A stretch of 64,000 nt of DNA from Leptothoe sp034932105 (lineage in GTDB: Bacteria > Cyanobacteriota > Cyanobacteriia > Phormidesmidales > Phormidesmidaceae): the NCBI RefSeq assembly GCF_034932105.1, contig NZ_JAYGIG010000118.1:1-64000 (forward strand), given 5' to 3'. The translations under genes were made by a program, and so were the position numbers. The number at the start of each line of letters is the position of its first letter. The first letter of the stretch is position 1. The notes beneath the pieces were generated by a model. It worked only from the letters and a program-made list of their open reading frames with translations, did no database searches and had not been told where the DNA came from. Below are positions 1 to 8,655 of this stretch, one piece after another.

Positions 1-104
1 TCACTGAGTTTGATGCGACCCTTGGGCTTGCTCAAGGAGGTTACCAATTCCTATATTTGGATTACGCTAGCTGATAATCTCTGTAACCTGGGAAAACTCT
101 CTAA

Positions 105-338
105 TTTTTTAAGCCTGAGTAGTTACTGTTGTTTAGCAGTCTCTTTTTGAATGAATCGCTGAGTATTCTTCAGTGGAGTGGTGTTGTGCTGACGTTGATC
201 AGCGTTTATTTAGTCAATCAGCGAGAACAGATAGAAGAGTCTGTTGCTCATTTACTCAAGAGAGTTTTGCCGAGTGACCCAATTGAGAGCATTGCGGCAG
301 AGACTAAAGTCTCAGATGCTGATGTAATCACTGATTAA
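105..338 (+). pseudogene. EamA/DMT-type transporter, decayed C-terminal remnant
   Basis: The last 69 codons read like the final helices of an EamA-family drug/metabolite transporter: an F-S-S-L-F-L-N-E-S-L-S stretch followed by a hydrophobic Q-W-S-G-V-V-L-T-L-I-S-V helix and a charged tail. The match continues upstream in the same frame (F-F-K-P-E) but is broken by TAG at 120-122, and further stops lie before that. A shift at the T-run around 105-110 would join it to another open frame. The only usable start is TTG at 129, inside what should be a membrane helix, with no Shine-Dalgarno sequence. I infer a dead gene fragment; a truncated expressed peptide is less likely. Confidence 0.45.
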
Positions 339-394
339 GCTTTCGTTTCAGTAACCATTTGTTTTCGAAACTTAATCTTTAGGAGATCGTTTGG

Positions 395-718
395 GTGATT
401 TGTCAATTTTTAGTGGTCGTCACCATTGCATTTTTCAGTTTTAGTACCATTTTCAGTTCTCCGCTACCGGCAATAGCTAGTGAGTATCAGTCTGTCGAAT
501 ATAGCCAAAGCCAGTCAGTTAGCGAGCAAAAAAGTCAGACCTACCCCAGTCAATCCGATTACGAAAAATCTCAAGATGCTAGCGATTATAGCTACACAGC
601 CAAGCAAACAAATCAGGCCAAACCTCAACAGAGCAAACAAGGGAAGCAGGCAAGCCAGATGAGTCCTGATGAAAAACAATACTCTCAACCAGAACAGTCC
701 TATCAAATCAAGCAATAG
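395..718 (+). CDS. Small secreted Gln/Ser/Lys-rich protein, unknown function
   Basis: This 107-residue product is unrecognised. It starts at GTG with an AGGAGA Shine-Dalgarno sequence at 381-386. Residues 1 to about 29 form a clear signal peptide: a hydrophobic core and an A-I-A-S cleavage region. The mature part is low-complexity and hydrophilic, dominated by Gln, Ser, Lys and Tyr with no Cys, so it is probably disordered and exported to the periplasm or cell surface. It ends 13 bases before the guanine deaminase start, so the two may be co-transcribed. No function can be assigned. Confidence 0.55.
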   Translation: MICQFLVVVTIAFFSFSTIFSSPLPAIASEYQSVEYSQSQSVSEQKSQTYPSQSDYEKSQDASDYSYTAKQTNQAKPQQSKQGKQASQMSPDEKQYSQPEQSYQIKQ

Positions 719-731
719 CAGCTCTCTTCAA

Positions 732-2078
732 ATGGATCGCCTACAGAATCAAACAGAACAAAATCTTAAGGCCATTCGCGGATCGTTTCTAGATTTCGTG
801 GATGATCCTTTTTATGTGCCAGAAAAAGAAAGTGTTCGATATTTACCTGATGGCTTGCTAGTGCTAGAAAATGGCAAAGTCAAAGAGTTTGGTCCGTATG
901 ACGAGCTGCAAGCTAAGTATGGAGAAGTTTCAACGACTGTTTATACCGAACGGCTAATTATGCCAGGGTTTATCGATATCCATATTCACTATCCGCAAAC
1001 TGGCATGATCGCGGCTTATGGAGAACAGCTTCTAGAATGGCTAGAGCAATATATTTTTCCGACTGAAGAAAAATTTCAAGATAAAGTCTACGCACGCGAA
1101 GTCTCTGACATTTTTTTAGATCAGCTGCTGAGTAACGGGACGACCACCGCCTTAGTGTTGGCAGCTGTGTTTCCTCAATCTGTAGATGCTTTCTTTGAAG
1201 CGGCAGAAGCTCGCAACCTTTGCATGATTGCGGGTAAGGTCATGATGGATCGCAACGCGCCAGAATCTGTATGTGATACCGCTGAGTCTGCTTATCAGGA
1301 GACAAAGGCTTTAATTCAGAAATGGCACAAGAAAGGTCGCTTGCACTATGCAGTGACCCCTCGATTTGCGATTACCTCGACAGGTGAACAGCTGCAAAAA
1401 GCGGGAGAGCTACTGAGAGAATTTCCAGATGTCTATATGCATACACATCTTTCCGAGAATGTTAAAGAAGTTGAGTGGGTAAAAACGCTTTTTCCTGACT
1501 GCGAAGGCTATTTGGACGCTTACGACCAAGCCGGACTAGTCGGGGAACGCTCGGTGTTTGCTCATGGGATTCACCTAACCGATAGTGAGTTTCAGCGACT
1601 TTCAGAAGCTAAGAGTGCGATCGCATTTTGCCCAACCTCTAACTTATTCTTAGGCAGTGGTCTTTTCAAAATAGAACAGGCTAAATCAGCAGATTATCCT
1701 GTAAAAGTAGGATTGGCCACAGACGTTGGCGCGGGCACAAGCTTCTCGCTATTGCAGACTGCCAACGAAGCCTATAAAGTTGCGCAGCTACGTCAGCAAA
1801 AGCTTTCTCCTTTCAAAGCACTCTTTTTGGCAACGCTAGGCGGGGCAAAAGCCCTATGTCTAGAAGATACGCTTGGCAGTTTCGATGTCGGCAAAGACGC
1901 CGACTTCATCGTCCTTAATCCACAAGCGACAAAACTTATGGCCTTTCGCAACAGTACTGAGTTTCCGCGTACTTTAGATGAACTCGCTGATCGCGCTTTC
2001 TCTTTGATAATGCTAGGCGATGACCGGGCTGTCCAAGCAACTTACATTCTTGGTGAGCTGGCTTATGGGACACCCTAA
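732..2078 (+). CDS. guaD: Guanine deaminase
   Basis: An amidohydrolase-superfamily enzyme that deaminates guanine to xanthine in purine salvage; cytosolic. The 448-residue length fits the family. The metal-binding signature P-G-F-I-D-I-H-I-H gives His84 and His86, followed by an H-T-H-L-S-E segment, an A-H-G-I-H segment and the T-D-V-G-A-G-T-S region that carries the Asp ligand in guanine deaminases. The frame is open back to an ATG at 669, but that would overlap the preceding gene by 50 bases and add a low-complexity N-terminus, so I chose the ATG at 732. The C-terminal K-D-A-D-F-I-V-L-N motif is typical of amidohydrolases. Confidence 0.9.
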   Translation: MDRLQNQTEQNLKAIRGSFLDFVDDPFYVPEKESVRYLPDGLLVLENGKVKEFGPYDELQAKYGEVSTTVYTERLIMPGFIDIHIHYPQTGMIAAYGEQLLEWLEQYIFPTEEKFQDKVYAREVSDIFLDQLLSNGTTTALVLAAVFPQSVDAFFEAAEARNLCMIAGKVMMDRNAPESVCDTAESAYQETKALIQKWHKKGRLHYAVTPRFAITSTGEQLQKAGELLREFPDVYMHTHLSENVKEVEWVKTLFPDCEGYLDAYDQAGLVGERSVFAHGIHLTDSEFQRLSEAKSAIAFCPTSNLFLGSGLFKIEQAKSADYPVKVGLATDVGAGTSFSLLQTANEAYKVAQLRQQKLSPFKALFLATLGGAKALCLEDTLGSFDVGKDADFIVLNPQATKLMAFRNSTEFPRTLDELADRAFSLIMLGDDRAVQATYILGELAYGTP

Positions 2079-2404
2079 CTGTGCATGAGCAAGTTTTTGA
2101 GGCGCGGCTTAAAGACTGGTAAGCGCCCGAGGGAAATAGGGAAATTTTAGAAAATGGAGAACGCGAGATTCGCTAATTTGAGAGAGTGAGCGAAGAGCTC
2201 GAACTGCCTCTGATTAAGCCGATGGTGATTTGAAGTGCCCACCTAATTTTGGACAGTAAACTCAGGCAATAGCAAGACTAGATTTGCATGTATAACCTTG
2301 AGATACTCTAGTGAGTCTTCCTTTCCTCCAATGGACTTCAGCTTACGTTCTCTCGTTGCTGTCCTAACTTCTGGGGTCACTACAAAGGTTTAATTAAAAT
2401 TTTT
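2079..2404. other. Intergenic region with a 45-codon minus-strand ORF, possible remnant
   Basis: This 326-base gap lies between guaD and the convergent flavoprotein gene. On the minus strand a GTG-started frame (2380 down to 2243, 45 codons) encodes a basic peptide with the segment R-E-R-K-L-K-S-I-G-G-K-E. It has no convincing Shine-Dalgarno sequence and its upstream frame is closed by a stop, so it may be the tail of a lost gene. I recognise no family, no terminator hairpin and no RNA gene here. Confidence 0.25.
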
Positions 2405-3745
2405 CTACCTCAAAGTCAAAAACTCTTCCGCCGAGCTGGGATGGATTCCCACTGTGGCATCAAAGCCGGCCTTAGTGGCCCCCATTTTCACTGCAATTGC
2501 CACCCCTTGAATAATCTCAGCGGCAGAATCTCCCACCATGTGAGCACCGAGAATCTTATCGGTTTGTACATGGACAATCAGCTTCATCAGCGTTTTTTCT
2601 TCCAACTGGGGCAGGGTGTAGTAGATTGGCCTAAATCGGGTGCGATAGACCTTAATGGCCGCCTCACCATATTTTTCCATGGCCTGGGTTTCAGTCAGGC
2701 CCACCGTGGCCACCTCGGGGGTGGTGAACACCGCTGAGGGAATATTGTCACGGCTCATGACCCGGCGCTCGCCCCCATAATGGGTATCGGCAAACGTGCA
2801 TCCTTCATTGATAGCCACCGGGGTCAGCTTAATCCGGTTGGTACAGTCCCCCACCGCATAGATATTGGATTCCGCCGTCTGGTTATGGGCATCTACCACA
2901 ATGGCCCCATTTTCTACTTCAACCCGAGTATTTTCTAAACCGAGATGATCGAGTCGTGGTTTGCGGCCTAGGGCGGCTAAGCCCACCACATCCGTCAGCA
3001 CCATGGTGTTGTTTTTTAAGTTGACCCGTAGGCCCTGGTCATGTTTTTCGAGGCTGACTAGTTCATCTTGGACAATTCGAATGCCGTGGCGGATCATGGC
3101 ATCCTGGACTTCGGTGCGAATGTCCTGATCAAAGCCCCGCAGGATATTGTCGCGACGAATAATTTGGGTCACTTCTGTTCCTAGAGCATTGAGCACGCAG
3201 GCAAACTCACAGCCAATGTAGCCCCCACCCAAAATCACCATGCGCTTGGGTTGCTGGGGCAAACTAAAAATCTGGTCTGAGGTAATGGCTAGGTCAATTC
3301 CTGGAATATTGGGTTTACTCGGTGTGCCCCCCACGGCAATTAAAATTTTCTCGGCGGTAACGGTCTGGCCCGCAACGTCGATGGTGTGGAAGTCCGCGAG
3401 CCGAGCATGGCCCTGGTATAGGGCTACTTCTGCCTGATCAATCATGCTCTGATAGATGCCATTCAGCCGTGTTACTTCATGGTTGACGGCCTCAATCATG
3501 GTGGCCCAGTCAAATTTGCCCGGTTCAAAGGTCCAGCCATACCCCGCTGCCTCTTGTACATGGCTAGCAAAGCGGGACGCGTAGACCATGAGTTTTTTGG
3601 GTATACAGCCCCGGTTAACGGAGGTACCCCCCAGCCGGTCAAATTCAGCCACAGCAACTTTTACCCCGTACTGGGCAGCCCGTCTTGCGGTGGCAATACC
3701 CCCCGGACCAGCACCAATGACAAACAGGTCAAAATCGTAGGCCAT
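2405..3745 (-). CDS. gor: Glutathione reductase-like flavoprotein with Cys-to-Ser active-site change
   Basis: A class I pyridine-nucleotide disulfide oxidoreductase of 446 residues, closest by eye to cyanobacterial glutathione reductase (oxidised glutathione + NADPH to reduced glutathione). Seen: the FAD-binding G-A-G-P-G-G near residue 11, the NAD(P)-binding G-G-G-Y-I-G around residue 175, the Y-A-V-G-D-C FAD segment, and the C-terminal H-P-S-S-A-E-E with the catalytic-base His. The redox loop reads G-G-T-S-V-N-R-G-C, so the first Cys of the C-x4-C pair is Ser42 (TCC at 3622-3620) while Cys47 remains. A normal enzyme of this family needs both. Either this is a non-reductase paralogue, an inactivated copy, or a sequencing error. 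It lies 96 bases downstream of the aldehyde dehydrogenase on the same strand, so the two may be co-transcribed. Confidence 0.8.
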   Translation of the reverse strand: MAYDFDLFVIGAGPGGIATARRAAQYGVKVAVAEFDRLGGTSVNRGCIPKKLMVYASRFASHVQEAAGYGWTFEPGKFDWATMIEAVNHEVTRLNGIYQSMIDQAEVALYQGHARLADFHTIDVAGQTVTAEKILIAVGGTPSKPNIPGIDLAITSDQIFSLPQQPKRMVILGGGYIGCEFACVLNALGTEVTQIIRRDNILRGFDQDIRTEVQDAMIRHGIRIVQDELVSLEKHDQGLRVNLKNNTMVLTDVVGLAALGRKPRLDHLGLENTRVEVENGAIVVDAHNQTAESNIYAVGDCTNRIKLTPVAINEGCTFADTHYGGERRVMSRDNIPSAVFTTPEVATVGLTETQAMEKYGEAAIKVYRTRFRPIYYTLPQLEEKTLMKLIVHVQTDKILGAHMVGDSAAEIIQGVAIAVKMGATKAGFDATVGIHPSSAEEFLTLR

Positions 3746-3841
3746 GGTATGTTTCCTCTTTACCCAGTGGGTTGCCCGTTAAGTTGCTTTTCGGCTCAGT
3801 ACCGTTGCTAAGCCCATCCATCCTATAGCCATGGGTGGCGC

Positions 3842-5233
3842 TTATCGAGTGACTAGCTTCTTGATTTGGGCTAGTTTGGATGGCTTGTAGGGGGCATAAC
3901 GCCAGTCTAGATCCAACCAAAACGTCTTTTTAAGCACGCTCTTGTAGTGGGAAAAGGTGTCGAAGGAGGCCTTACCGTGGTAGTTGCCCATGCCGCTTTG
4001 ACCCACGCCTCCAAAGGGCAGACCGGGGACGCCAATGTGGAGTACCGTATCGTTCAAACAGACACCACCGGAAGAGGTTGCCGTTAGTACCTGCTGCTGT
4101 TTGGCCTGATCTCGGGTGAAGAGATAGAGGGCTAAGGGTTTAGGACGGGCGTTGATTTGGGCGAGGGCCTGGTCAAAGTGGTCGTAGGTTAAGACAGGTA
4201 AAATCGGGCCAAAGATTTCGTCCTGCATGACGGGGGAGTCCCAGGTGATGTTGTCGAGGACGGTGGGGGCAATGTAGCGGCTACTGGCGTCGGTGTCACC
4301 GCCCACTAGCACGGTACCGCTATCCAGCAGGTGGGTTAATCGGTCAAACTGTCGCTGGTTGATGATGCGGCTGAGATCTGGACTTTTGGAGGGATCATCG
4401 CCGAAGAATTCTCGAATGGCGGCTGTTAGCTTTTCGAGAAATGGGTCTTTGATGGTGCGGTCGATCAGCAAATAGTCGGGGGCAATGCAGGTTTGTCCGG
4501 CATTGATAAATTTGCCCCAGGCAATGCGCTTGGCGGCATGGTCCAGGTTGATATCGGCATCCACAATGCAGGGACTTTTGCCCCCTAACTCTAGGGTGAC
4601 GGGGGTGAGGTGCTGGGCGGCGGCCGCCATGATGATGCGACCAATGGCGGTGCCACCGGTGAAGAAGATGTGGTCAAACTTTTCGGCTAGGAGCTGTTGG
4701 CTAATGCTGGCGTCACCTTCAAATAGGGTGATGTAGCTGGGGTCAAAGGTGTCGGCAATCAGATCAGATACCACTTTGGCGGTGTGGGGGGCATGCTCCG
4801 AGGGTTTGAGGATGGCGCAGTTTCCGGCTGCGATCGCACCCACCAATGGCGACACCAGCAGCTGAAAAGGATAGTTCCAGGGACCAATGATCAACACCAC
4901 CCCCAAGGGATCGGGCTGAATCCAGGCCGACGACGGAAAATTTTCTAGGGTGGACTTCACCCGCTTAGGCTTCATCCAAGCCTTGAGCTTTTTCATCGCC
5001 AGATTAATCTCTGACAAGGTGGCGATTTCAAAATAGGCTTCAAACTCAGGGCGGCCCAAATCGGCCTTGGCCGCCGCCACAATGTCCATCTGTCGATCAA
5101 TAATTGCTTGTTTCAACTTGGCCAGCTGGGCTAAACGAAAAGCCATGGGTTTCGTTTGGCCTGAGGCAAAGAATGTCCGCTGTTGGAGCAGCGCTTCAGG
5201 AATCGGAGCAGATTTAGTCAGCTGAGCCGTCAT
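3842..5233 (-). CDS. Aldehyde dehydrogenase, class 3 / fatty-aldehyde type
   Basis: An NAD(P)-dependent aldehyde dehydrogenase of 463 residues, the short class 3-like length seen in cyanobacterial AldE/Slr0091-type enzymes that oxidise fatty aldehydes and apocarotenals. Seen: W-N-Y-P-F substrate/cofactor segment, F-T-G-G-T-A-I-G-R nucleotide motif, catalytic Glu in L-E-L-G-G-K-S-P and nucleophile Cys in N-A-G-Q-T-C. The C-terminal region is hydrophobic and basic, which could suit membrane association. The ATG at 5233 lies inside the first unit of a tandem repeat that covers the upstream region (see that entry), so the promoter and leader have been duplicated. The substrate is inferred from the family only. 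Confidence 0.85.
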   Translation of the reverse strand: MTAQLTKSAPIPEALLQQRTFFASGQTKPMAFRLAQLAKLKQAIIDRQMDIVAAAKADLGRPEFEAYFEIATLSEINLAMKKLKAWMKPKRVKSTLENFPSSAWIQPDPLGVVLIIGPWNYPFQLLVSPLVGAIAAGNCAILKPSEHAPHTAKVVSDLIADTFDPSYITLFEGDASISQQLLAEKFDHIFFTGGTAIGRIIMAAAAQHLTPVTLELGGKSPCIVDADINLDHAAKRIAWGKFINAGQTCIAPDYLLIDRTIKDPFLEKLTAAIREFFGDDPSKSPDLSRIINQRQFDRLTHLLDSGTVLVGGDTDASSRYIAPTVLDNITWDSPVMQDEIFGPILPVLTYDHFDQALAQINARPKPLALYLFTRDQAKQQQVLTATSSGGVCLNDTVLHIGVPGLPFGGVGQSGMGNYHGKASFDTFSHYKSVLKKTFWLDLDWRYAPYKPSKLAQIKKLVTR

Positions 5234-5388
5234 AAGGAAAGGGTTAGGGGGTAGATTGGTGATTCATCTATCCTATGAGCCGTCATAGGGCAGGGTTAAG
5301 GGGTAGATCGGTGATTTTATCTATCCTATGAGCCGTCATAGGGCAGTGGGTCAGGGGTAGATTGGTAGAGATGTCATTTATCCTATGA
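5223..5388. repeat. 53-bp tandem repeat, three units, covering the aldehyde dehydrogenase start
   Basis: Three imperfect units begin at 5223, 5276 and 5329 with TGAGCCGTCAT, and a degenerate fourth begins at 5386. Each contains TAGGGG/TTAGGGG, GTAGAT(T/C)GGT and TATCCTATGA. In unit 1 the CAT is the start codon of the minus-strand aldehyde dehydrogenase; units 2 and 3 carry the same ATGACGGCTC upstream of it. At unit junctions the sequence CCTATGA-gccg-TCATAGG forms a 7-bp inverted repeat (about 5274-5291 and 5327-5344). The array fills the space between the divergent aldehyde dehydrogenase and histidine kinase genes. Confidence 0.9.
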
Positions 5389-5412
5389 TGTCGCGAACCC
5401 ATCGATCTGACC

Positions 5413-6780
5413 ATGTTCCAAACCACCCGCCGGCGCCTAGCCCTCTGGTACACCACCGTTACGGCTATTTTGCTACTGATTTTTGCTAGCGGCGTGTACT
5501 TTTACGTGCGCAATACCCTGGTGGAGCGGGTGGACGACACCCTGAACCATGTGGTTGAAGTGGTTCAGCGTTCGTTGGTGATTGAGGCGGCAGCTCCTTC
5601 CACCGGCAGGGTGTTGACCGCAACTGGTGTGCAAGGAGAGGCCCCGCTGCGGGTGAATGTGGACGATAGCTTCCGGGACAATGCCCAAACCCTAGAGGAT
5701 GACCACATTGATATTGAATGGTTTGGCCCAGACGGTCAACTTCAGTGGAGTACCCTATCGGTGCCCATTGGGCTACCGCTGCAGCTGAATACAGCTGGGA
5801 AAACGGTGCATCTCAAAAGCAACGATCAGGATAACGATCAGGTGCTGCGGCAAATTAGCCGCCGGGTGCAGATCGACCACCAAATCCTGGGGTATCTCCG
5901 GGTCAGTCATCCCTGGTTTGAAGTCAGCAAGCCCAGTCGCCAGCTCATGATTGATCTGAGCATTTGGTCGGGGCTGATCATCGTTGCCACGGGCACCATC
6001 GGCTGGCTGCTGTCAGGACTGGCCATGGCTCCGGTACGTCAGTCCTATCAGCAGCTCAAGCAATTCACCGCCGATGCCTCCCATGAGCTGCGTAACCCCA
6101 TCGCCGTGATCCAAACCAATGTGCAGGTGGCCCTGGCCGATCCGGAACCGGATGCCGACTTCCAGCATAGCCAGCTCCAGGTGGTGGAGCGGCTCACCCG
6201 GAGGCTAGGGCGGTTGGTGGATAATCTTTTATTTTTAGCCCGGCAGGATGGCGGCCTGATTCCGATGCAGTGGGAAGACCTGGATCTGCACCAGCTGCTG
6301 GCGGAAGTGTTGGAAGAACAGGGACTGATTGCCCAGGGGCAAGGTTTAGAGCTGGTTTATCAAGGGGCAGGGGAAGCAGGGGCAGGGACGCAGGGGGAAA
6401 AGGAGCTGCCCCACCTAACGGGGGATCGGGATCAGTTGGTGCGGCTGTTTACTAATCTGATTAGCAATGCCATTCAGTACACCCCCGAGGGCACTGTGAC
6501 GGTCAGTCTGGACCATACCCAATGGCAAGGTCGAGGGGCATATCAGGTCACCGTAGAGGACACCGGGATTGGTATCTCCAAAGTGTTGCAATCCCAGGTG
6601 TTTGATCGATTTTATCGAGTGGATAAAGCCCGTAGCCGCCGAGATGGAGCGGGGTCAGGGTTGGGTCTTGCGATCGCAAAGGCCATCATCACCAACCACC
6701 AAGGCCATATCCGACTAGACAGTCAGGTAGACCAGGGAACCACGGTGACCGTCACCCTACCCGTGCATCCAGGGGCCTAG
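5413..6780 (+). CDS. Two-component sensor histidine kinase, RppB-like, orphan
   Basis: A 455-residue membrane sensor kinase. Residues about 10-30 form a first membrane helix, then an extracytoplasmic region of about 150 residues, a second helix near 185-210, the dimerisation/phosphoacceptor segment D-A-S-H-E-L-R-N-P-I with the H-box His, and the ATPase domain with N-box N-L-I-S-N-A, G1 D-T-G-I-G-I and G2 G-S-G-L-G-L-A-I-A-K. The overall plan resembles cyanobacterial RppB-type sensors of redox or metal signals. No response regulator is adjacent, so its partner is elsewhere. It is divergent from the aldehyde dehydrogenase across the tandem repeat. The signal is unknown. Confidence 0.85.
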   Translation: MFQTTRRRLALWYTTVTAILLLIFASGVYFYVRNTLVERVDDTLNHVVEVVQRSLVIEAAAPSTGRVLTATGVQGEAPLRVNVDDSFRDNAQTLEDDHIDIEWFGPDGQLQWSTLSVPIGLPLQLNTAGKTVHLKSNDQDNDQVLRQISRRVQIDHQILGYLRVSHPWFEVSKPSRQLMIDLSIWSGLIIVATGTIGWLLSGLAMAPVRQSYQQLKQFTADASHELRNPIAVIQTNVQVALADPEPDADFQHSQLQVVERLTRRLGRLVDNLLFLARQDGGLIPMQWEDLDLHQLLAEVLEEQGLIAQGQGLELVYQGAGEAGAGTQGEKELPHLTGDRDQLVRLFTNLISNAIQYTPEGTVTVSLDHTQWQGRGAYQVTVEDTGIGISKVLQSQVFDRFYRVDKARSRRDGAGSGLGLAIAKAIITNHQGHIRLDSQVDQGTTVTVTLPVHPGA

Positions 6781-6811
6781 ATATCTGTTAGCTGCTTTGT
6801 TGGAAATGTCC

Positions 6812-7600
6812 TTACTGGGTCAAACTCGCCACTTCACTTTCACCCGGTGTAAAGGTTTGCTCCACCACCGTACCGGGTTTACCCATTGGCTTAGCTTGCT
6901 CTTGGTTATAGGCCAACACCACCCCACCAGCATTCCCCGCCCGAATCGTGAGGGATTTCTTCGCGGTCCAGGAGCGCTCGGTGCCCTCTTGCAAAATACC
7001 TTCATAGGCCTGATCGCCGTCGGCGGTGACCCGCACCCAGGACTGTTGAACAAACTCAACCTTCACCACAATGGGCTCCTTAGGAATTTGGGCCACCTCA
7101 GGCTTGTCGGCCTGGGCGGGCGCTGCTGCTGTCGTTCCCCGAGGGGTGAGCTGCTCCACCACCACCGGATCGAGAATCGGTTCCGCTGCATTCTGGGGAA
7201 TGGCCCGCTGCATTAAATAGGACAAGCCAGTGACGGAAACCGCAATCAGTACGATGTAGGCCCCATACAAGTGGTAAGGACGGAGCTGCACCGAATCCTG
7301 CAACCAGTGGCGCCGTTCCCCCTTGGGTGCAGGCATCTCCCCGTAGTGATCGGCCAGGGCCTGGCCGTTGAGACCCAGCACATCGCCATAGCGTCTAATC
7401 AAACCCCGCACGTAGATCGGTTCAGGCAAATCACTTGCCCGAGCCTCTTCCAGCGCTGTCAGCAATCTAGGCCGAACGAGCACTTTGCCCGCTAGCTGTT
7501 CTAGGGTTTGACCACTGGCCTCCCGAGCATCACGCAGCACAGAGCCCAGCGCTAATAGCTGCTCCTGTTGCTGCTCACTCGTATAGCCTTGGCGTTTCAT
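6812..7600 (-). CDS. RodZ-like membrane protein with helix-turn-helix domain
   Basis: This 262-residue protein has a cytoplasmic Xre-type helix-turn-helix at about residues 13-85, with G-S-V-L-R-D-A-R-E and the R-G-L-I-R-R-Y-G-D segment typical of RodZ. A single membrane helix lies near residues 112-132, then a Pro/Ala-rich spacer and a C-terminal beta-rich domain of the DUF4115 kind (W-V-R-V-T-A-D-G and W-T-A-K-K-S-L-T-I-R-A-G-N). RodZ proteins link MreB to the cell-shape machinery; the role here is inferred from that architecture. It converges with the upstream histidine kinase, 31 bases apart, and follows the pseudouridine synthase on the same strand. Confidence 0.75.
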   Translation of the reverse strand: MKRQGYTSEQQQEQLLALGSVLRDAREASGQTLEQLAGKVLVRPRLLTALEEARASDLPEPIYVRGLIRRYGDVLGLNGQALADHYGEMPAPKGERRHWLQDSVQLRPYHLYGAYIVLIAVSVTGLSYLMQRAIPQNAAEPILDPVVVEQLTPRGTTAAAPAQADKPEVAQIPKEPIVVKVEFVQQSWVRVTADGDQAYEGILQEGTERSWTAKKSLTIRAGNAGGVVLAYNQEQAKPMGKPGTVVEQTFTPGESEVASLTQ

Positions 7601-7674
7601 AGGATAAAAATGTTTCTTAACAATTTAAGCACATCACCGGTCTAGTTCCAGCATACGAGTCTTGGAAGTCCCTG

Positions 7675-8463
7675 TCAGAGAAGATCTAGGAGGATTTTAA
7701 GCTCTTGGGGGGTTAATTCACGGCATTGCCCCAAGGGTAGTTCTCCGAGGGCGATTGCCCCAATGGAACTCCGGTGCAGACTCAGGACAGGATGCCCAAG
7801 TTGCTCAGCCACCCGGCGGATTTGGCGGTTCCGTCCTTCATGGAGAACGATCTCTAGCAAGGCAGGGGCTTTGGGATGTAGCATTGTGACCTCAGCGGGG
7901 GCGGTCATTTGCCCCCCCAGGTCCACGCCGTGCCGCCACTTTTCCAGGGTATGGTTCGCCGGGGAGCCTTCGACTCTGACTCGGTAGGTTTTAGCGATGT
8001 GATGGCGGGGATGGGTCAGGGTTTGGGTGAGCTGCCCATGGTTGGTAAGTAGTAATGCTCCAGTGGAGTCCGTGTCTAGGCGACCCACGGGATGTAGTCG
8101 CATATCTCCCTGGCGCAGCTCTGGGGGCAGCAGGTCGATCACAGTTTTTCGACATTGGGGATCCTCACAGGTGGAGATCACCCCACGGGGTTTATTGAGT
8201 AATACGTAACGCTTGTCGGGACGGTTATCTGGGTTAAGGGGACGGCCATCAATCCGAATATCGTCCACCGTCGGGTTAGCGCGCTGACCGATGTGGGCCT
8301 TGACACCATTAACGGTGATGCGACCTGTGGAAATAAGCAGTTCTGACTGACGACGAGAGGCCACACCCCACTGGGACAGAAGCTTCTGTAATTTTTCGTC
8401 GGAGGATAGAGGTGGGGATGAGGGTGGTTGGGACAATGGCTGCTTAGACAACTCCTTTAGCAA
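7675..8463 (-). CDS. rluB: rRNA pseudouridine synthase, RluB/RsuA family
   Basis: A 262-residue pseudouridine synthase acting on ribosomal RNA, probably 23S. It has a Pro/Ser-rich N-terminal extension of about 22 residues, then an S4 RNA-binding domain (L-L-S-Q-W-G-V-A-S-R-R) and the catalytic domain with R-Y-V-L-L-N-K-P-R-G, G-R-L-D-T-D-S-T-G (catalytic Asp) and the late E-G-R-N-R-Q-I-R-R motif. All hallmark motifs are intact. The RluB versus RluE/RsuA assignment rests on general resemblance only. Transcription probably continues into the RodZ-like gene 74 bases downstream. Confidence 0.85.
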   Translation of the reverse strand: MLKELSKQPLSQPPSSPPLSSDEKLQKLLSQWGVASRRQSELLISTGRITVNGVKAHIGQRANPTVDDIRIDGRPLNPDNRPDKRYVLLNKPRGVISTCEDPQCRKTVIDLLPPELRQGDMRLHPVGRLDTDSTGALLLTNHGQLTQTLTHPRHHIAKTYRVRVEGSPANHTLEKWRHGVDLGGQMTAPAEVTMLHPKAPALLEIVLHEGRNRQIRRVAEQLGHPVLSLHRSSIGAIALGELPLGQCRELTPQELKILLDLL

Positions 8464-8655
8464 ATCTGTAAATCTAAAAATCTACGGATATAGCTCTCCA
8501 AAAATACGGTGTTTAGACCATAGTTCATACCACAGGTGAGGACTGATGACGGTTAGTAGTTAATTAAGTCGGTAAATAAATCAGTAAGCACAGGGATGGT
8601 GGCGTCATCTGCCAGTACCCCTGATTATAGCTCAGTGTTTTTACTCAGGTGGCGG

